64,000 nucleotides of DNA from G963678095 sp963678095. GTDB taxonomy: Bacteria > Bacillota > Negativicutes > Selenomonadales > Selenomonadaceae. Positions 33,644 through 43,523 of the stretch are shown here, one piece after another (the first letter of the stretch is position 1; each line of letters opens with the position of its first letter). The stretch spans positions 1,984,001 to 2,048,000 of the forward strand of contig OY782746.1 in the NCBI GenBank assembly GCA_963678095.2, in the 5' to 3' direction. The position numbers and the translations under genes were made by a program. The notes beneath the pieces are model-generated. The model was not told the origin of the DNA, did not search any database, and saw nothing but the letters and a program-made list of their open reading frames with translations.

Positions 33644-34216
33644 TTGGAAAAGAAAAAAATAAAAGAGTTTGTAACATTAGTTCCTGGAATAAATCCCACT
33701 AGGGCGCAAGAACAGTTTAAGGGTCAAAAGATTAATTATTATGATCGGTCATCCTTTGATGCTGATTTTAATCACGAGGATGTATTGTTGGAAGATGAAA
33801 TAAAACCTTTATCTCAAAGTACCTCATCATTAAGTGAAGGTGAGGTTGTTATTAATAATTCATTACAGCTTGCAACAATGGTCGGAAAAAATAATGTTGG
33901 AAAAGTCTTGTCTATCAACTTTACAAAAGTCAAATTTAAGGATAAACCTCTTGATAAGAGGTACTTTCTTTTTCTTTTTAACGTTTATAAGGATGTAAAA
34001 CGTCAAAAAGAAAGAGAGTTGCAAGGAACAGGAGCAGTTCTTAGAATTCCACTTCGTGCTATAGATGAAATTACTATTCCTGTAGTTTCACTTAAGGAAC
34101 AGAAAAAGATAGGGAAAATTTATATTGAAACAATAAAACTTCAAAGTGAGTTAAACAAATACTCTGCCTTGATTCAACAATTTACGAACTCGATTATAGA
34201 GGAGACGTTACGTTAA
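33644..34216 (+). CDS. half-size type I specificity-like protein
   Basis: 190 residues from TTG 33644, chosen because GGAGG lies 8 bases upstream. It has one target-recognition-like domain and one helical spacer (VVSLKEQKKIGKIYIETIKL), so it corresponds to half of an HsdS. It precedes hsdR by 14 bases. Single-TRD proteins may dimerise to make a full specificity unit, or modulate the complex. It does not resemble the full HsdS at 37.3 kb closely. Confidence 0.7.
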   Translation: MEKKKIKEFVTLVPGINPTRAQEQFKGQKINYYDRSSFDADFNHEDVLLEDEIKPLSQSTSSLSEGEVVINNSLQLATMVGKNNVGKVLSINFTKVKFKDKPLDKRYFLFLFNVYKDVKRQKERELQGTGAVLRIPLRAIDEITIPVVSLKEQKKIGKIYIETIKLQSELNKYSALIQQFTNSIIEETLR

Positions 34217-34230
34217 AGGGGAATGATTAA

Positions 34231-37200
34231 ATGAAAAGTCAAATCAAAAATCAATCTGAATTAGCATTTGAAATGGAAGTTGTCGATTATTTAACTAAAA
34301 TTGGAGGAGTCAAACAATGGGAATATAAAAAAGACATCAAGACAACTGAGCAGCTATGGGGAAATTTTAAACTAATCTTAGAACAAAATAATCGTGCTCG
34401 TTTAGAGCAGCCTTTGTCCGTTACTGAATTTAATCAGGTGAAGAAAATAATCACCAGTATTGAATCCCCTTACAAGGCAGGACAATTTTTATACGGTGTT
34501 AATGGTGTTTCTGAAATTGAAGTTGACCTTGATAATGGCAACCATGTATTTTTGACCGTATTTGATCAAGCACAAGTAGGCGGTGGAAGCACAGTTTATC
34601 AGGCGGTAAATCAAATTGAACGACCAAAAGTCATTGATGGGAAGCCTAATCGTAGATTTGATGTGACATTGTTGATTAATGGTTTGCCAATTATTCAAAT
34701 TGAATTAAAGAAAGCACTCCATAGCACAATGGAATCTTTAAATCAAATGGAACAATACATTGCTGAAAAACAATATAGTGGTATATTTTCAACACTACAG
34801 CTATTAATTGCTATGACTCCATTTGATATTCGTTACATGGCAAATACTCCACTCAAAAGTTTTAATCGTGCTTTTGCCTTTAACTGGCAAAATGAGGAGG
34901 ATGCGCGGCCTGTTCGTTCGTGGAAAACGTTTGCAGATAAAGTGTTATCAATTCCTATGGCTCATGATATGGCAACACGCTATATGATACTTGATGGAAC
35001 TAAAAATAAAGAAGGCATTAAGGTCATGCGTCCTTATCAAGTTTATGCAACAAAGCGTGTATTAGATAAAGTTAGAAAATTTGATTTCAAATATGACGAT
35101 GGTAAGCTAGGATATATTTGGCATACTACAGGTTCAGGAAAGACAATTACAAGTTTTAAGACAGCTTGGCTTGCGAGTCGTTTAGCTAATGTGAATAAAG
35201 TTGTTTTCTTAGTCGATCGTATCGCTCTTACAAACCAAACTGCTGATGCCTATAAAGCCTATGATCCAGTTGCCGGATTTGAAGGAAAAACAGGTGTAGT
35301 AAGTGACACCGCAAATGTATCAGATCTTCATCGTAAATTAACCAAAAAGAGCGATAAGAACATTATTGTAACAAGTATTCAAAAGATGTCGCGTTATGTA
35401 ATGAGAGAAAGCTTTAAGACACCTAATGAAAGTATTCTTTTTATAGTAGATGAAGCCCATCGCTCAACAGGGGATAGTACTGAAAATGATGGTATGCTTG
35501 AAACAATACGAAAAGCTATGCCTAATTCAGCTTGGGTTGGCTATACAGGGACACCTCGCTTCCCTGAAACACGAGAAATATTTGGCGATATTTTACATGC
35601 CTATACGATAAAAGAAGCTATAGCTGATAAAAATGTCCTAGGCTTTAATGTAGAATTTAAAGAAACGATTGAGGCTCCTAAAGATCCAACGGAAGATGAT
35701 ATAGACGATAATGTTCGTGGCAGTGTTTACGACAACAGTCCAGAACATGTTGATCTAGTAGTGAAAGATATTTTTGAAAACTGGAGAAAACGTTCAAATA
35801 ATGGCAAGTATAATGCATTGTTTACTGTCCATGTTGGTGCTAATAAAGCAAGTACACCAAGAGCAATGGAATACTTTGATAAATTTACAGCAGAAAATAC
35901 GAAGCGTCCAGAAGATCAACGCTTAAAAATTGCAGTGAGTTTCTCAGCAGACACTTCTAACGGTAATAAGCAGCTTGAAACGAATGAGAACTTGCATAGA
36001 GCCATTAAAGCCTATAATGAAATGTTTGGGACAGCTTTTGATATGGTTACGGTTAAAGCCTATACAGAAGATATAGCACGACGTTTAAATAAGACATCTG
36101 ATGACGGTAAATATTTAGATTTAGTTATTGTTGTTGATCAACTATTAACCGGGTTTGATGCTCCTGAGCTGAATACGCTCTACATTGACCGAACACTTAA
36201 AGGTGGGAATTTAATTCAAGCATATTCACGTACGAACCGAATGCATAATCTTATTGATAAACCTTGGGGAAATGTTGTTAATTATCGTTGGCCAGCGCAA
36301 AATGAGTATGAAATGAATAGGGCATTTGCAGTGTATTCGAATCGTGCATCCGCGGATGAACAGATACCACTAGGAGATTTGAAGGAAGGTAATGAAGAAG
36401 CAGGGATTATTTCTAAACCATTTAGTAAAGTACAAGGTGAGATGCAAGAAGTTATTAAGGAACTAGCAAAACTTACAGATGATTTTGTACAATTGCCACC
36501 AAGTGAAAAAGCACAAGATGAGGTTTTTGAAAAATTAAAAGAATATAATCGATTGCTTAGCCAGCTAAAACAGTATACGGAAGATGATGATAAAAATCCG
36601 GTATCTGCCTATGACGATCCAGAAGAATTTTATGAGCGCCTAGGCATTACAGAAGAACAAGAAGTTATTCTTACAACCGTAATTGCAGGCGAGTTAAAAG
36701 AATGCCGTGCTAAGCGGGAAGACATAGATATATCACAAATTAATCTATCTATGATTCATATCCACGATGTTACAATTAACTATGATTATTTGATTGAATT
36801 AATCGCTCGTATGGCTGACGAGGTTCATGACAACAATATGGTGAAAGCTGAAAAAACACGCGATGAAATCCATATTGAAATCGCTAAATCAGACAATGAA
36901 AAAGAAAAAACAAAGATACGAAACTTTGTATCTAAGATTTTTTCAAAAGAATTTAAGCTTGAATATCCAGCGCCTAGAAATGTTGAAAAAATGAATCAGG
37001 CAATGGATAAAGTGCAAACAGAAAGTAATATACAGCTTGTAACTAACTTTATCCGTACTTGGGGACTTGATAATATCACTAAAGCTAAGGAAGTTGAAAA
37101 CCTGGTTAAAAAGCACCGCTTAGGGCAAGAAGATATGGATAAACAAGGTGAGTTAACGGCAACTATGAATGCTGCAAAAGCTGATTATAAAGAAATTGCC

Positions 37201-37296
37201 GTTGAAGAAATTGCCCAATTAACATGGGTACGATATCGTATTGAATTTCGTAAAGCATTTTACAAAATGGCTGATGAAATTAAGAAAGGGGAATAA
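34231..37296 (+). CDS. hsdR: type I restriction enzyme R subunit
   Basis: 1021 residues. Nuclease core D144...E158-x-K160 (RFDVTLLINGLPIIQIELKK), Walker A TTGSGKT near residue 300, DEAH near 407 (IVDEAHRS) and later helicase motifs including the TGFDAPELN region (~645). HsdR translocates DNA as part of the R2M2S complex and cuts at collision. Normal family length. Second gene of the operon half-S, R, S, M. Confidence 0.96.
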   Translation: MKSQIKNQSELAFEMEVVDYLTKIGGVKQWEYKKDIKTTEQLWGNFKLILEQNNRARLEQPLSVTEFNQVKKIITSIESPYKAGQFLYGVNGVSEIEVDLDNGNHVFLTVFDQAQVGGGSTVYQAVNQIERPKVIDGKPNRRFDVTLLINGLPIIQIELKKALHSTMESLNQMEQYIAEKQYSGIFSTLQLLIAMTPFDIRYMANTPLKSFNRAFAFNWQNEEDARPVRSWKTFADKVLSIPMAHDMATRYMILDGTKNKEGIKVMRPYQVYATKRVLDKVRKFDFKYDDGKLGYIWHTTGSGKTITSFKTAWLASRLANVNKVVFLVDRIALTNQTADAYKAYDPVAGFEGKTGVVSDTANVSDLHRKLTKKSDKNIIVTSIQKMSRYVMRESFKTPNESILFIVDEAHRSTGDSTENDGMLETIRKAMPNSAWVGYTGTPRFPETREIFGDILHAYTIKEAIADKNVLGFNVEFKETIEAPKDPTEDDIDDNVRGSVYDNSPEHVDLVVKDIFENWRKRSNNGKYNALFTVHVGANKASTPRAMEYFDKFTAENTKRPEDQRLKIAVSFSADTSNGNKQLETNENLHRAIKAYNEMFGTAFDMVTVKAYTEDIARRLNKTSDDGKYLDLVIVVDQLLTGFDAPELNTLYIDRTLKGGNLIQAYSRTNRMHNLIDKPWGNVVNYRWPAQNEYEMNRAFAVYSNRASADEQIPLGDLKEGNEEAGIISKPFSKVQGEMQEVIKELAKLTDDFVQLPPSEKAQDEVFEKLKEYNRLLSQLKQYTEDDDKNPVSAYDDPEEFYERLGITEEQEVILTTVIAGELKECRAKREDIDISQINLSMIHIHDVTINYDYLIELIARMADEVHDNNMVKAEKTRDEIHIEIAKSDNEKEKTKIRNFVSKIFSKEFKLEYPAPRNVEKMNQAMDKVQTESNIQLVTNFIRTWGLDNITKAKEVENLVKKHRLGQEDMDKQGELTATMNAAKADYKEIAVEEIAQLTWVRYRIEFRKAFYKMADEIKKGE

Positions 37297-37338
37297 TTAA
37301 TTGATTAAATTATATAGGCTACAAGGAGAGAAGCGAAA

Positions 37339-38562
37339 ATGGGAGATAAAATAATAAAAGAACCTAACATTAGATTTGCAGGGTTTAAGAATGATTGGGA
37401 ACAGCGGAAGTTGGGAAAAGAGTTTATTAAAGTCAATGAACGCAATGATGGGAGCTTCGGTAAAGAACATTGGATTTCTGTTGCAAAAATGTATTTTCAA
37501 GACCCTAAAAAGGTTCAATCTAATAATATCGATACTCGAACTTACGTTATGCGAGAGGGGGACGTTGCATTTGAAGGTCATCCTAATGCTGAGTTTAAGT
37601 TTGGAAGATTTGTTGCCAATGATATTGGTGATGGAGTAGTGTCTGAACTGTTCTCGATTTATAGACATAAACAAGAGTATGATAATGATTTTTGGAAGCG
37701 AGCAATTCAACTGGAGCGAATGATGGCACCAATATTTGCCAAATCGATTACTTCGTCTGGAAATTCATCGAATAAGTTAGATGAAAAACATTTTTTAAGA
37801 CAGCTCGTATCTGTCCCAGAATTAAGTGAACAAAGACAAATTGGTTCATTTTTCAAGAAACTCGACAACCTTATCACCCTTCATCAGCGTAAGTTAGAAT
37901 TGCTGAAAACGTCTAAAAAGACAATGCTTCAAAAAATGTTTCCCAAAGATGGAGAAAATGTTCCGGAAATTCGATTTAAAAGGTTTACCGATGCTTGGAA
38001 ACAGCATAAGCTGGATGATATTAGTGATAAGGTAACGACAAAGAATAATAATCTTGAATATATGGAGACATTTACGAATTCCGCGGAGTATGGAGTGATT
38101 AGTCAACGTGATTTTTTCGATAAAAATATTTCAAATGAGGCAAATTTAGGTGGCTATTACGTTGTGCAAAATGATGATTTTGTTTATAATCCACGTATTT
38201 CAACGAGTGCTCCGGTTGGCCCGATTAAACGTAATAAATTAGGCAGAACTGGCGTAATGTCACCATTGTATTATGTTTTTAAGACGCATGATATTGATAA
38301 TACCTTTTTAGAAACGTATTTCAGTACAACAGGTTGGCATGGTTTTATGAAACTGAATGGTGATTCGGGGGCAAGGGCTGACAGATTTGCAATTAAGGAT
38401 GTTGTCTTCCGAGAGATGCCTGTACCATATCCGACACCGACTGAGCAACAGCAGATTGGCGGATTTTTCAATGATCTTGACAATCTTATCACCCTTCATC
38501 AGCGTAAGTTAGCTTTACTTAAAGATTTAAAAAAATCAATGATTCAACAAATGTTTATATAA
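37339..38562 (+). CDS. hsdS: type I restriction enzyme S subunit
   Basis: 407 residues with two target-recognition domains, each ending in the same helical repeat LDNLITLHQRKL, which shows the usual internal symmetry. The first domain begins NIRFAGFKNDWEQRK and the second EIRFKRFTDAWKQHK. It sets the bipartite DNA sequence recognised. GGAGAG precedes ATG. hsdM follows after 18 bases. Confidence 0.95.
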   Translation: MGDKIIKEPNIRFAGFKNDWEQRKLGKEFIKVNERNDGSFGKEHWISVAKMYFQDPKKVQSNNIDTRTYVMREGDVAFEGHPNAEFKFGRFVANDIGDGVVSELFSIYRHKQEYDNDFWKRAIQLERMMAPIFAKSITSSGNSSNKLDEKHFLRQLVSVPELSEQRQIGSFFKKLDNLITLHQRKLELLKTSKKTMLQKMFPKDGENVPEIRFKRFTDAWKQHKLDDISDKVTTKNNNLEYMETFTNSAEYGVISQRDFFDKNISNEANLGGYYVVQNDDFVYNPRISTSAPVGPIKRNKLGRTGVMSPLYYVFKTHDIDNTFLETYFSTTGWHGFMKLNGDSGARADRFAIKDVVFREMPVPYPTPTEQQQIGGFFNDLDNLITLHQRKLALLKDLKKSMIQQMFI

Positions 38563-38580
38563 GAAAAGGAGATTAGATAA

Positions 38581-40212
38581 ATGAGCAATGCAACAGAGAT
38601 TACTTCAAAATTATGGGAAATGGCTAACAAATTGCGTGGAACAATGGATGCCAGTGAATATAAAAACTATATTTTACCTTTTATGTTCTATCGCTACTTA
38701 TCAGAAAATCAAGATGAATATTTAAAGATAAATGAACTGGAAGATTTTTATAAATTAACAGAAGAAGAAAAAGAAGAAAAAGAAGAAAAAGAAGAGTATC
38801 TTGAAGAAATCAGTAAAGGAATCGGATATGCTATCGATCCAGATTATATATGGAGTAAAATTGTATCAAAAATTGAGAATCATAAAATTAAAGCTAGTGA
38901 TTTCCAAGATATGTTTGATTCATTCAATACCAATGCAAAACGTAATGTAATTGCAGCAGAGGACTTTGCTAACGTATTTTCTGATGTTAATCTTGGTGAT
39001 ACACGCTTAGGTTCAAGCACAAATGAACGTGCAAAGGCTCTGAATGATATTGTTATAATGATTAACGAAATTAATTTCAAAGATGATTTAGGCCATGATA
39101 TTTTAGGTGATGTCTACGAGTATTTAATTGGTCAGTTTGCAGCTAATGCGGGGAAAAAAGGCGGGGAGTTTTACACGCCTCATGAAGTAAGTCAGGTTTT
39201 AGCAAGAATTGTTACAGTTGATGCTCACAGAACTGATAGTCAATTTCGTGTGTATGACCCTACAATGGGATCAGGTTCACTTCTTCTAACAGTTCAAAAA
39301 GAATTACCGTATGGAGATGAAGAAGGAAGCGTTGAATTTTATGGCCAAGAGTTGAATACAACGACTTATAACCTAGCTCGTATGAATTTAATGATGCATG
39401 GTGTAAATTATCGTAATCTGGAATTGAAACGTGCCGATACCCTTGATGCTGATTGGCCATTTGATGAAAAAGACGGTACACAAATTCCGTTAAAGTTTGA
39501 TGCGGTCGTAGCAAACCCTCCTTATTCTCAAAATTGGGACATAAAAAACATTGATCGTGAAAAAGATATACGTTTTAAGGGGTATGGTGTCGCACCAGCA
39601 TCAAAAGCAGATTATGCATTTGTTCTTCATGGACTTTATCATTTAGATAAAGCAGGAACAATGGCTATTGTTTTGCCACATGGAGTACTCTTCCGTGGTG
39701 CATCTGAAGGTAAAATCCGTAAGAATATCATTGACAATAATCTGTTAGATGCTGTTATCGGATTGCCGGCTAACCTGTTCTATGGAACAAGTATACCAAC
39801 ATGTGTGTTGGTATTCAAAGGGCGTGAAGCCCGTGCCAATAAAGATGTTTTATTTATAGATGCTTCAAATGAATTTGAAAAAAGCAAGAATCAAAACAAA
39901 CTTACAGACGAGAATATCAACAAAATCATTGACACATATCATAAACGTGAAAATGTTGAAAAATACTCTCATGTGGCAACTTTAGATGAAATTAAAGAAA
40001 ATGACTATAATTTAAATATTCCGCGTTACGTTGATACTTTTGAAGAAGAAGAAGTTATTCCTCTTTCCCAAGTAGCACAAGAGTTGAAAGAAGTTAAAAC
40101 TGAAATTGAAAGTTCTTATAATAACTTGTTTGAGCTTTTAAACGAATTGGAAGGGACAACTAAGGAAGCAAAAAATGAACTGAGTAAATTTATCAGTCTT
40201 TTAGGTAAATAA
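38581..40212 (+). CDS. hsdM: type I restriction enzyme M subunit
   Basis: 543 residues, N6-adenine methylase. FYTPHEVSQVLARI, SAM site DPTMGSGSLLLT (~225) and catalytic NPPYS (~312) are intact. A run of GAAGAAAAAGAAGAA repeats codes a Glu/Lys-rich stretch at residues ~60-70, a possible slippage tract. Last gene of the operon; the order R-S-M with M last is less usual than M-S-R. Confidence 0.96.
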   Translation: MSNATEITSKLWEMANKLRGTMDASEYKNYILPFMFYRYLSENQDEYLKINELEDFYKLTEEEKEEKEEKEEYLEEISKGIGYAIDPDYIWSKIVSKIENHKIKASDFQDMFDSFNTNAKRNVIAAEDFANVFSDVNLGDTRLGSSTNERAKALNDIVIMINEINFKDDLGHDILGDVYEYLIGQFAANAGKKGGEFYTPHEVSQVLARIVTVDAHRTDSQFRVYDPTMGSGSLLLTVQKELPYGDEEGSVEFYGQELNTTTYNLARMNLMMHGVNYRNLELKRADTLDADWPFDEKDGTQIPLKFDAVVANPPYSQNWDIKNIDREKDIRFKGYGVAPASKADYAFVLHGLYHLDKAGTMAIVLPHGVLFRGASEGKIRKNIIDNNLLDAVIGLPANLFYGTSIPTCVLVFKGREARANKDVLFIDASNEFEKSKNQNKLTDENINKIIDTYHKRENVEKYSHVATLDEIKENDYNLNIPRYVDTFEEEEVIPLSQVAQELKEVKTEIESSYNNLFELLNELEGTTKEAKNELSKFISLLGK

Positions 40213-40275
40213 TACTAATAGGGCATCGTGAATTTGTGTTGAACATGTAGTAGAATTTTTTGCATTTGAATGTAT

Positions 40276-40365
40276 TTGATAAAGGAAATAGTGGTATATT
40301 ATAAAATTTGGAACTATGTTCATATCCATTTTTATAATGAGTATAATATGGTTCCAAATTTTTTA
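40276..40365 (+). ncRNA. possible short RNA upstream of the deaminase gene
   Basis: In the gene-free 40213-40460 stretch a TTGATA (40276) and TATTAT/TATAAA region (about 40297-40305) is followed at once by AAATTTGGAAC, a 30-odd base loop, GTTCCAAATTTTTT and a T run. It could be an independent transcript of about 60 bases with its own promoter and terminator, or just the terminator of hsdM. Confidence 0.35.
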
Positions 40366-40460
40366 TTATGGGTGATAGGGGATTTTTTTATTAGGCAGGA
40401 TTATTAAAATATGAGTGACTGACAAAATATAACTAAAATACGAAAAAAGGAGATCAATTT

Positions 40461-42206
40461 ATGACAGATATTAGTAAAGCACTGAATTTGATTTTTAAAA
40501 AGAGGCGTGAATTTATTGTTATTGGTTTGACAGGTAGAACTGGATCTGGATGTTCTACCGTTAGTAATATTCTAGGTAATGGTGATTTTGAAGAAATATT
40601 GGCACCAAAGCCTAATGTAGGATGTTGTGAAGACAATGAAGAGAGAAAATATAATATTGTATATAATTATTTGCAAGTTAATTGGAGTAAATTTATAAAT
40701 ATAAAAGTATCAGATATAATAACATCGTTTATCTTAGAAAAACGTTTTGAGGAATTTGCAGCATATGTAAAGGAAAAGCATATTTTTAATGTGACATTAA
40801 ACGGCACTGAATTTAAATTAAAATATGAAGACTTATATAATGAGTTACAGAAATGCCCATTGACCCATAAGTATTGGGAAAATCCTTTATGTAAAGAATT
40901 ATATTTTGATAAAATACCTAAGTTTTCATTAGAATTAAGGAGTATTTTAGGATCTGATAATAAAAATGATTTTACTAATTTATATCAATTTATAGGAAAT
41001 AATATACGAAAATCTGGAGATGCTTTTGAAGAACAGTTCAATCCTGAAAAAATATATCAAATTGCAGAAAGAGTTAATAAATTAATTAAAATATTGCGTC
41101 ATAATGAACCCAAAACTGCAATCGTCACCATAGATGCATTGAGGAATCCTTTTGAGGTGAATTTTTTTAAAGATAGATATTCTGCATTTTATTTATTTGC
41201 AGTTAGTACAGAAGAAAAAATGCGTAAAAATAGATTGATAAAAAATGGATTAAATAAAGATGATATAGAGCAAATTGATAAAGAATATACAAAAAAACTT
41301 TCAAAAGAGGAACAATTTTATTCATTAAATATTAAAACCTGTTTAGAATTAGCGGATGTTCATGTTTATAATCCCACAGAACAAGGAGAGGATTATAAAT
41401 ATTTAAAAAAGCAACTTATTCGTTATATTGCTTTAATTATGCACCCTGGCTTGATATCACCAACAGCAATAGAAAGATGTATGCAATTTGCATATAATGC
41501 AAAACTTAATTCTGGCTGTTTGTCTCGACAAGTTGGTGCTGTTATAACAGCCAGTGATTATAGTGTTAAGTCTGTTGGTTGGAATAGTTCTCCAGAAGGG
41601 CAAGTGCCATGTCTTTTAAGAAATATGAAATCTTTGATTGAAAAATCAGAAAAAAACTTTAGTGACTATGAATTATATGATCCAGAGTTTTTTAGATATA
41701 TAAAAGAATTGTACAAAGATCAGCTTTTAGGAAAAGAAGATAAACTTCAAGGTAGACTTTTTGCATATTGTTTTAAAGATGTTCAAAATGCTATTGAGAG
41801 TGAAAAAAATCAAGTCCATACACGTGCAATGCATGCCGAAGAAAATGCGTTTTTGCAGATTGCCAAAAATGGTGGAATAGGTATAAAAGAAGGATATTTA
41901 TTTACAACAGCTAGCCCGTGTGAACTGTGCGCGAAAAAGGCTTACCAATTGGGAATAAAAAAAATATACTATATTGATCCATATCCAGGAATATCAAATA
42001 ATCATATTTTAAGTCAAGGAAATGAAAGACCCGAGATGATACTTTTTCATGGTGCAATCGGGCGAGCATATAATCAATTTTATACACCGATAATGCCTTA
42101 TAAAGATGAGTTGGAAATGTTGATGGGCTTTAAATATAAGAAAGAAATTAAAAAAAGTGAAAATGGAATTAAATGTAGATTTTTTAAGCGGAAAATTAAG
42201 AAGTGA
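40461..42206 (+). CDS. AvcD-like antiphage protein: P-loop domain fused to deoxycytidylate deaminase
   Basis: 581 residues. The N-terminus has a P-loop-like GLTGRTGSGCST (residues 22-33) in which the usual Lys is Cys. The middle is kinase-like with a VTIDALRNPFEVNFF strand. The C-terminal third is a zinc deaminase: CLSRQVGAVI, catalytic H458-A-E and P-C487-E-L-C490. This two-domain form is that of AvcD proteins, which deaminate dCTP/dCMP during phage infection and deplete nucleotides. AAAGGAG precedes ATG. Next to a restriction system on a mobile element, it fits a defence role. In the known system a small RNA (AvcI) keeps the enzyme inactive. Confidence 0.85.
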   Translation: MTDISKALNLIFKKRREFIVIGLTGRTGSGCSTVSNILGNGDFEEILAPKPNVGCCEDNEERKYNIVYNYLQVNWSKFINIKVSDIITSFILEKRFEEFAAYVKEKHIFNVTLNGTEFKLKYEDLYNELQKCPLTHKYWENPLCKELYFDKIPKFSLELRSILGSDNKNDFTNLYQFIGNNIRKSGDAFEEQFNPEKIYQIAERVNKLIKILRHNEPKTAIVTIDALRNPFEVNFFKDRYSAFYLFAVSTEEKMRKNRLIKNGLNKDDIEQIDKEYTKKLSKEEQFYSLNIKTCLELADVHVYNPTEQGEDYKYLKKQLIRYIALIMHPGLISPTAIERCMQFAYNAKLNSGCLSRQVGAVITASDYSVKSVGWNSSPEGQVPCLLRNMKSLIEKSEKNFSDYELYDPEFFRYIKELYKDQLLGKEDKLQGRLFAYCFKDVQNAIESEKNQVHTRAMHAEENAFLQIAKNGGIGIKEGYLFTTASPCELCAKKAYQLGIKKIYYIDPYPGISNNHILSQGNERPEMILFHGAIGRAYNQFYTPIMPYKDELEMLMGFKYKKEIKKSENGIKCRFFKRKIKK

Positions 42207-42361
42207 AAATACACAGTAGATGAAGCGATGTTATAAAATTAGCTTTTAGAGATGAATATTTTGGCAAAGTATGTATAATATACATATATTTTTCGACCGT
42301 TAATTATCTATTTAGATTGGAATATAGATAACCTGATATATGTATGCAATAATCTAGAGAT

Positions 42362-42416
42362 AGAGATAGCATTGGATTACTAAACCATGTACAATCCAAT
42401 GCTGTCTCTGTCTTTT
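42362..42416 (+). terminator. terminator of the deaminase gene
   Basis: AGAGATAGCATTGGATT pairs with AATCCAATGCTGTCTCT (one wobble), then a T run. It lies between two convergent genes. Confidence 0.85.
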
Positions 42417-42422
42417 TTTATT

Positions 42423-43046
42423 TTAATTATTTTTACTGAGATATTGAAATTTTTCATTAACAGGTAGAGGTATCCATTTACTTAAATAATCTGCATAAGA
42501 AACATATCCGAATCTGCAAGAGTAGGCACCATATTCAATAGCAATTTCTTGGTATTCATTTCCAAATTTTACAATTAAATCAACACCATTGTTTTCAAAA
42601 GCGTTATACCCGATATGCAATTTTGTATTTAGAAAATATGCAAGTGTAATAAATTCAAACTGACTAGAGCTTTTTATAATTGCATCAATAAAATTAGCAT
42701 CATCTTCAAGATATAAAAATTTTCTGGCTGAAAGTGTGTTTTCATCCCTAACTAGGCCAAAAACATATTTTAAATTTCCTTGGTAAAAGGTTGTTTCAGA
42801 TTTAAAAATATAAGGTAAAATTCCTTCGGGTTCTTTAAAAATTTTACGAGAAACAAGCGTATCTAAAGATACATCGAAATAATCAGCAATCTCAATTAAT
42901 TTTTCTACAGAAGGTAAACTAGAGCCTTTACTCATTTGTGTGACGGAGGCTCTATTTAAACCAATGGCGCTTGCTAGTGTTTGCTTTGTGATATTACGTA
43001 ATGCAATGAAAAAAGATAATGAGCTAGCAAAATATTCTTTTAACAA
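42423..43046 (-). CDS. XRE-family regulator
   Basis: 207 residues. Residues ~12-65 are a Cro/CI helix-turn-helix (TLASAIGLNRASVTQMSKG, LPSVEKLIEIADYFDVSLD). The C-terminal 140 residues are a mixed alpha/beta domain without a metallopeptidase HExxH motif, so it is not an ImmA-sensing pair. Its promoter lies next to two long dyads, suggesting autorepression and control of the divergent mobile-element genes. GAGGCATATC precedes ATG on the minus strand. Confidence 0.85.
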   Translation of the reverse strand: MLKEYFASSLSFFIALRNITKQTLASAIGLNRASVTQMSKGSSLPSVEKLIEIADYFDVSLDTLVSRKIFKEPEGILPYIFKSETTFYQGNLKYVFGLVRDENTLSARKFLYLEDDANFIDAIIKSSSQFEFITLAYFLNTKLHIGYNAFENNGVDLIVKFGNEYQEIAIEYGAYSCRFGYVSYADYLSKWIPLPVNEKFQYLSKNN

Positions 43047-43066
43047 AGTGATATGCCTCCTTATGT

Positions 43067-43176
43067 ATGTTTTTATTTAACAAAAAAGTAAAAAGTTAAA
43101 TAAAAACATTGATTTTTGAACAGAAATAACATATAATCAAATTGTTAAATTTAAATTAACAATTTGATTATATGTT
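43067..43176. promoter_or_regulatory. two long dyads between the XRE gene and the mobile-element operon
   Basis: Dyad 1: 43067-43109, perfect 15-base arms (ATGTTTTTATTTAAC and complement) around 13 bases. Dyad 2: 43128-43176, perfect 21-base arms (AACATATAATC...) around 7 bases. They fill the control region of the regulator and of the rightward genes, as expected for operators of a dimeric XRE protein. Confidence 0.7.
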
Positions 43177-43270
43177 AAATTAATAATAGAGGAGTTGATG
43201 GCAACAATGAAAAATAGCAAAGTCTTTATAAAAATATAAGTACGGTAATTGTAACATAGAGTGGAAAAAA

Positions 43271-43435
43271 ATGAAAGAAAGTAAGTCCTATAATGGATAT
43301 GTCAAATGGGGGATAGCATCAGTTTTGTTTGATTTATTAAATCTAGATAATACATGTGTTTATAATAGCTTATTAGCACATGATATCGGATTGCATGAAA
43401 CAGTAGTATATCAAGTATTAAAAAAATACATCTGA
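43271..43435 (+). CDS. small hypothetical protein (54 aa)
   Basis: 54 codons from ATG 43271 to TGA 43435. The protein has a Tyr/Lys-rich start and a regular hydrophobic pattern (IASVLFDLLNL, LLAHDIGLHETVVYQVLKK) that looks folded. The ribosome site is weak (GAGTGG). A 10-codon frame (43207-43239) precedes it and may be a leader. Family unknown. Confidence 0.4.
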   Translation: MKESKSYNGYVKWGIASVLFDLLNLDNTCVYNSLLAHDIGLHETVVYQVLKKYI

Positions 43436-43523
43436 TTGATATACCTTTAAAGGATAGGTGGTGTGATATATAAAAAAATATATTTTTTTTATAATCTAAC
43501 CGAAAAAACAAAGGAGAAAAACA

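Noticed and set aside
43207..43239. 10-codon frame after GAGGAGTTGATG upstream of the 54-residue gene
   Set aside because: Possible leader peptide but too short to support on its own.
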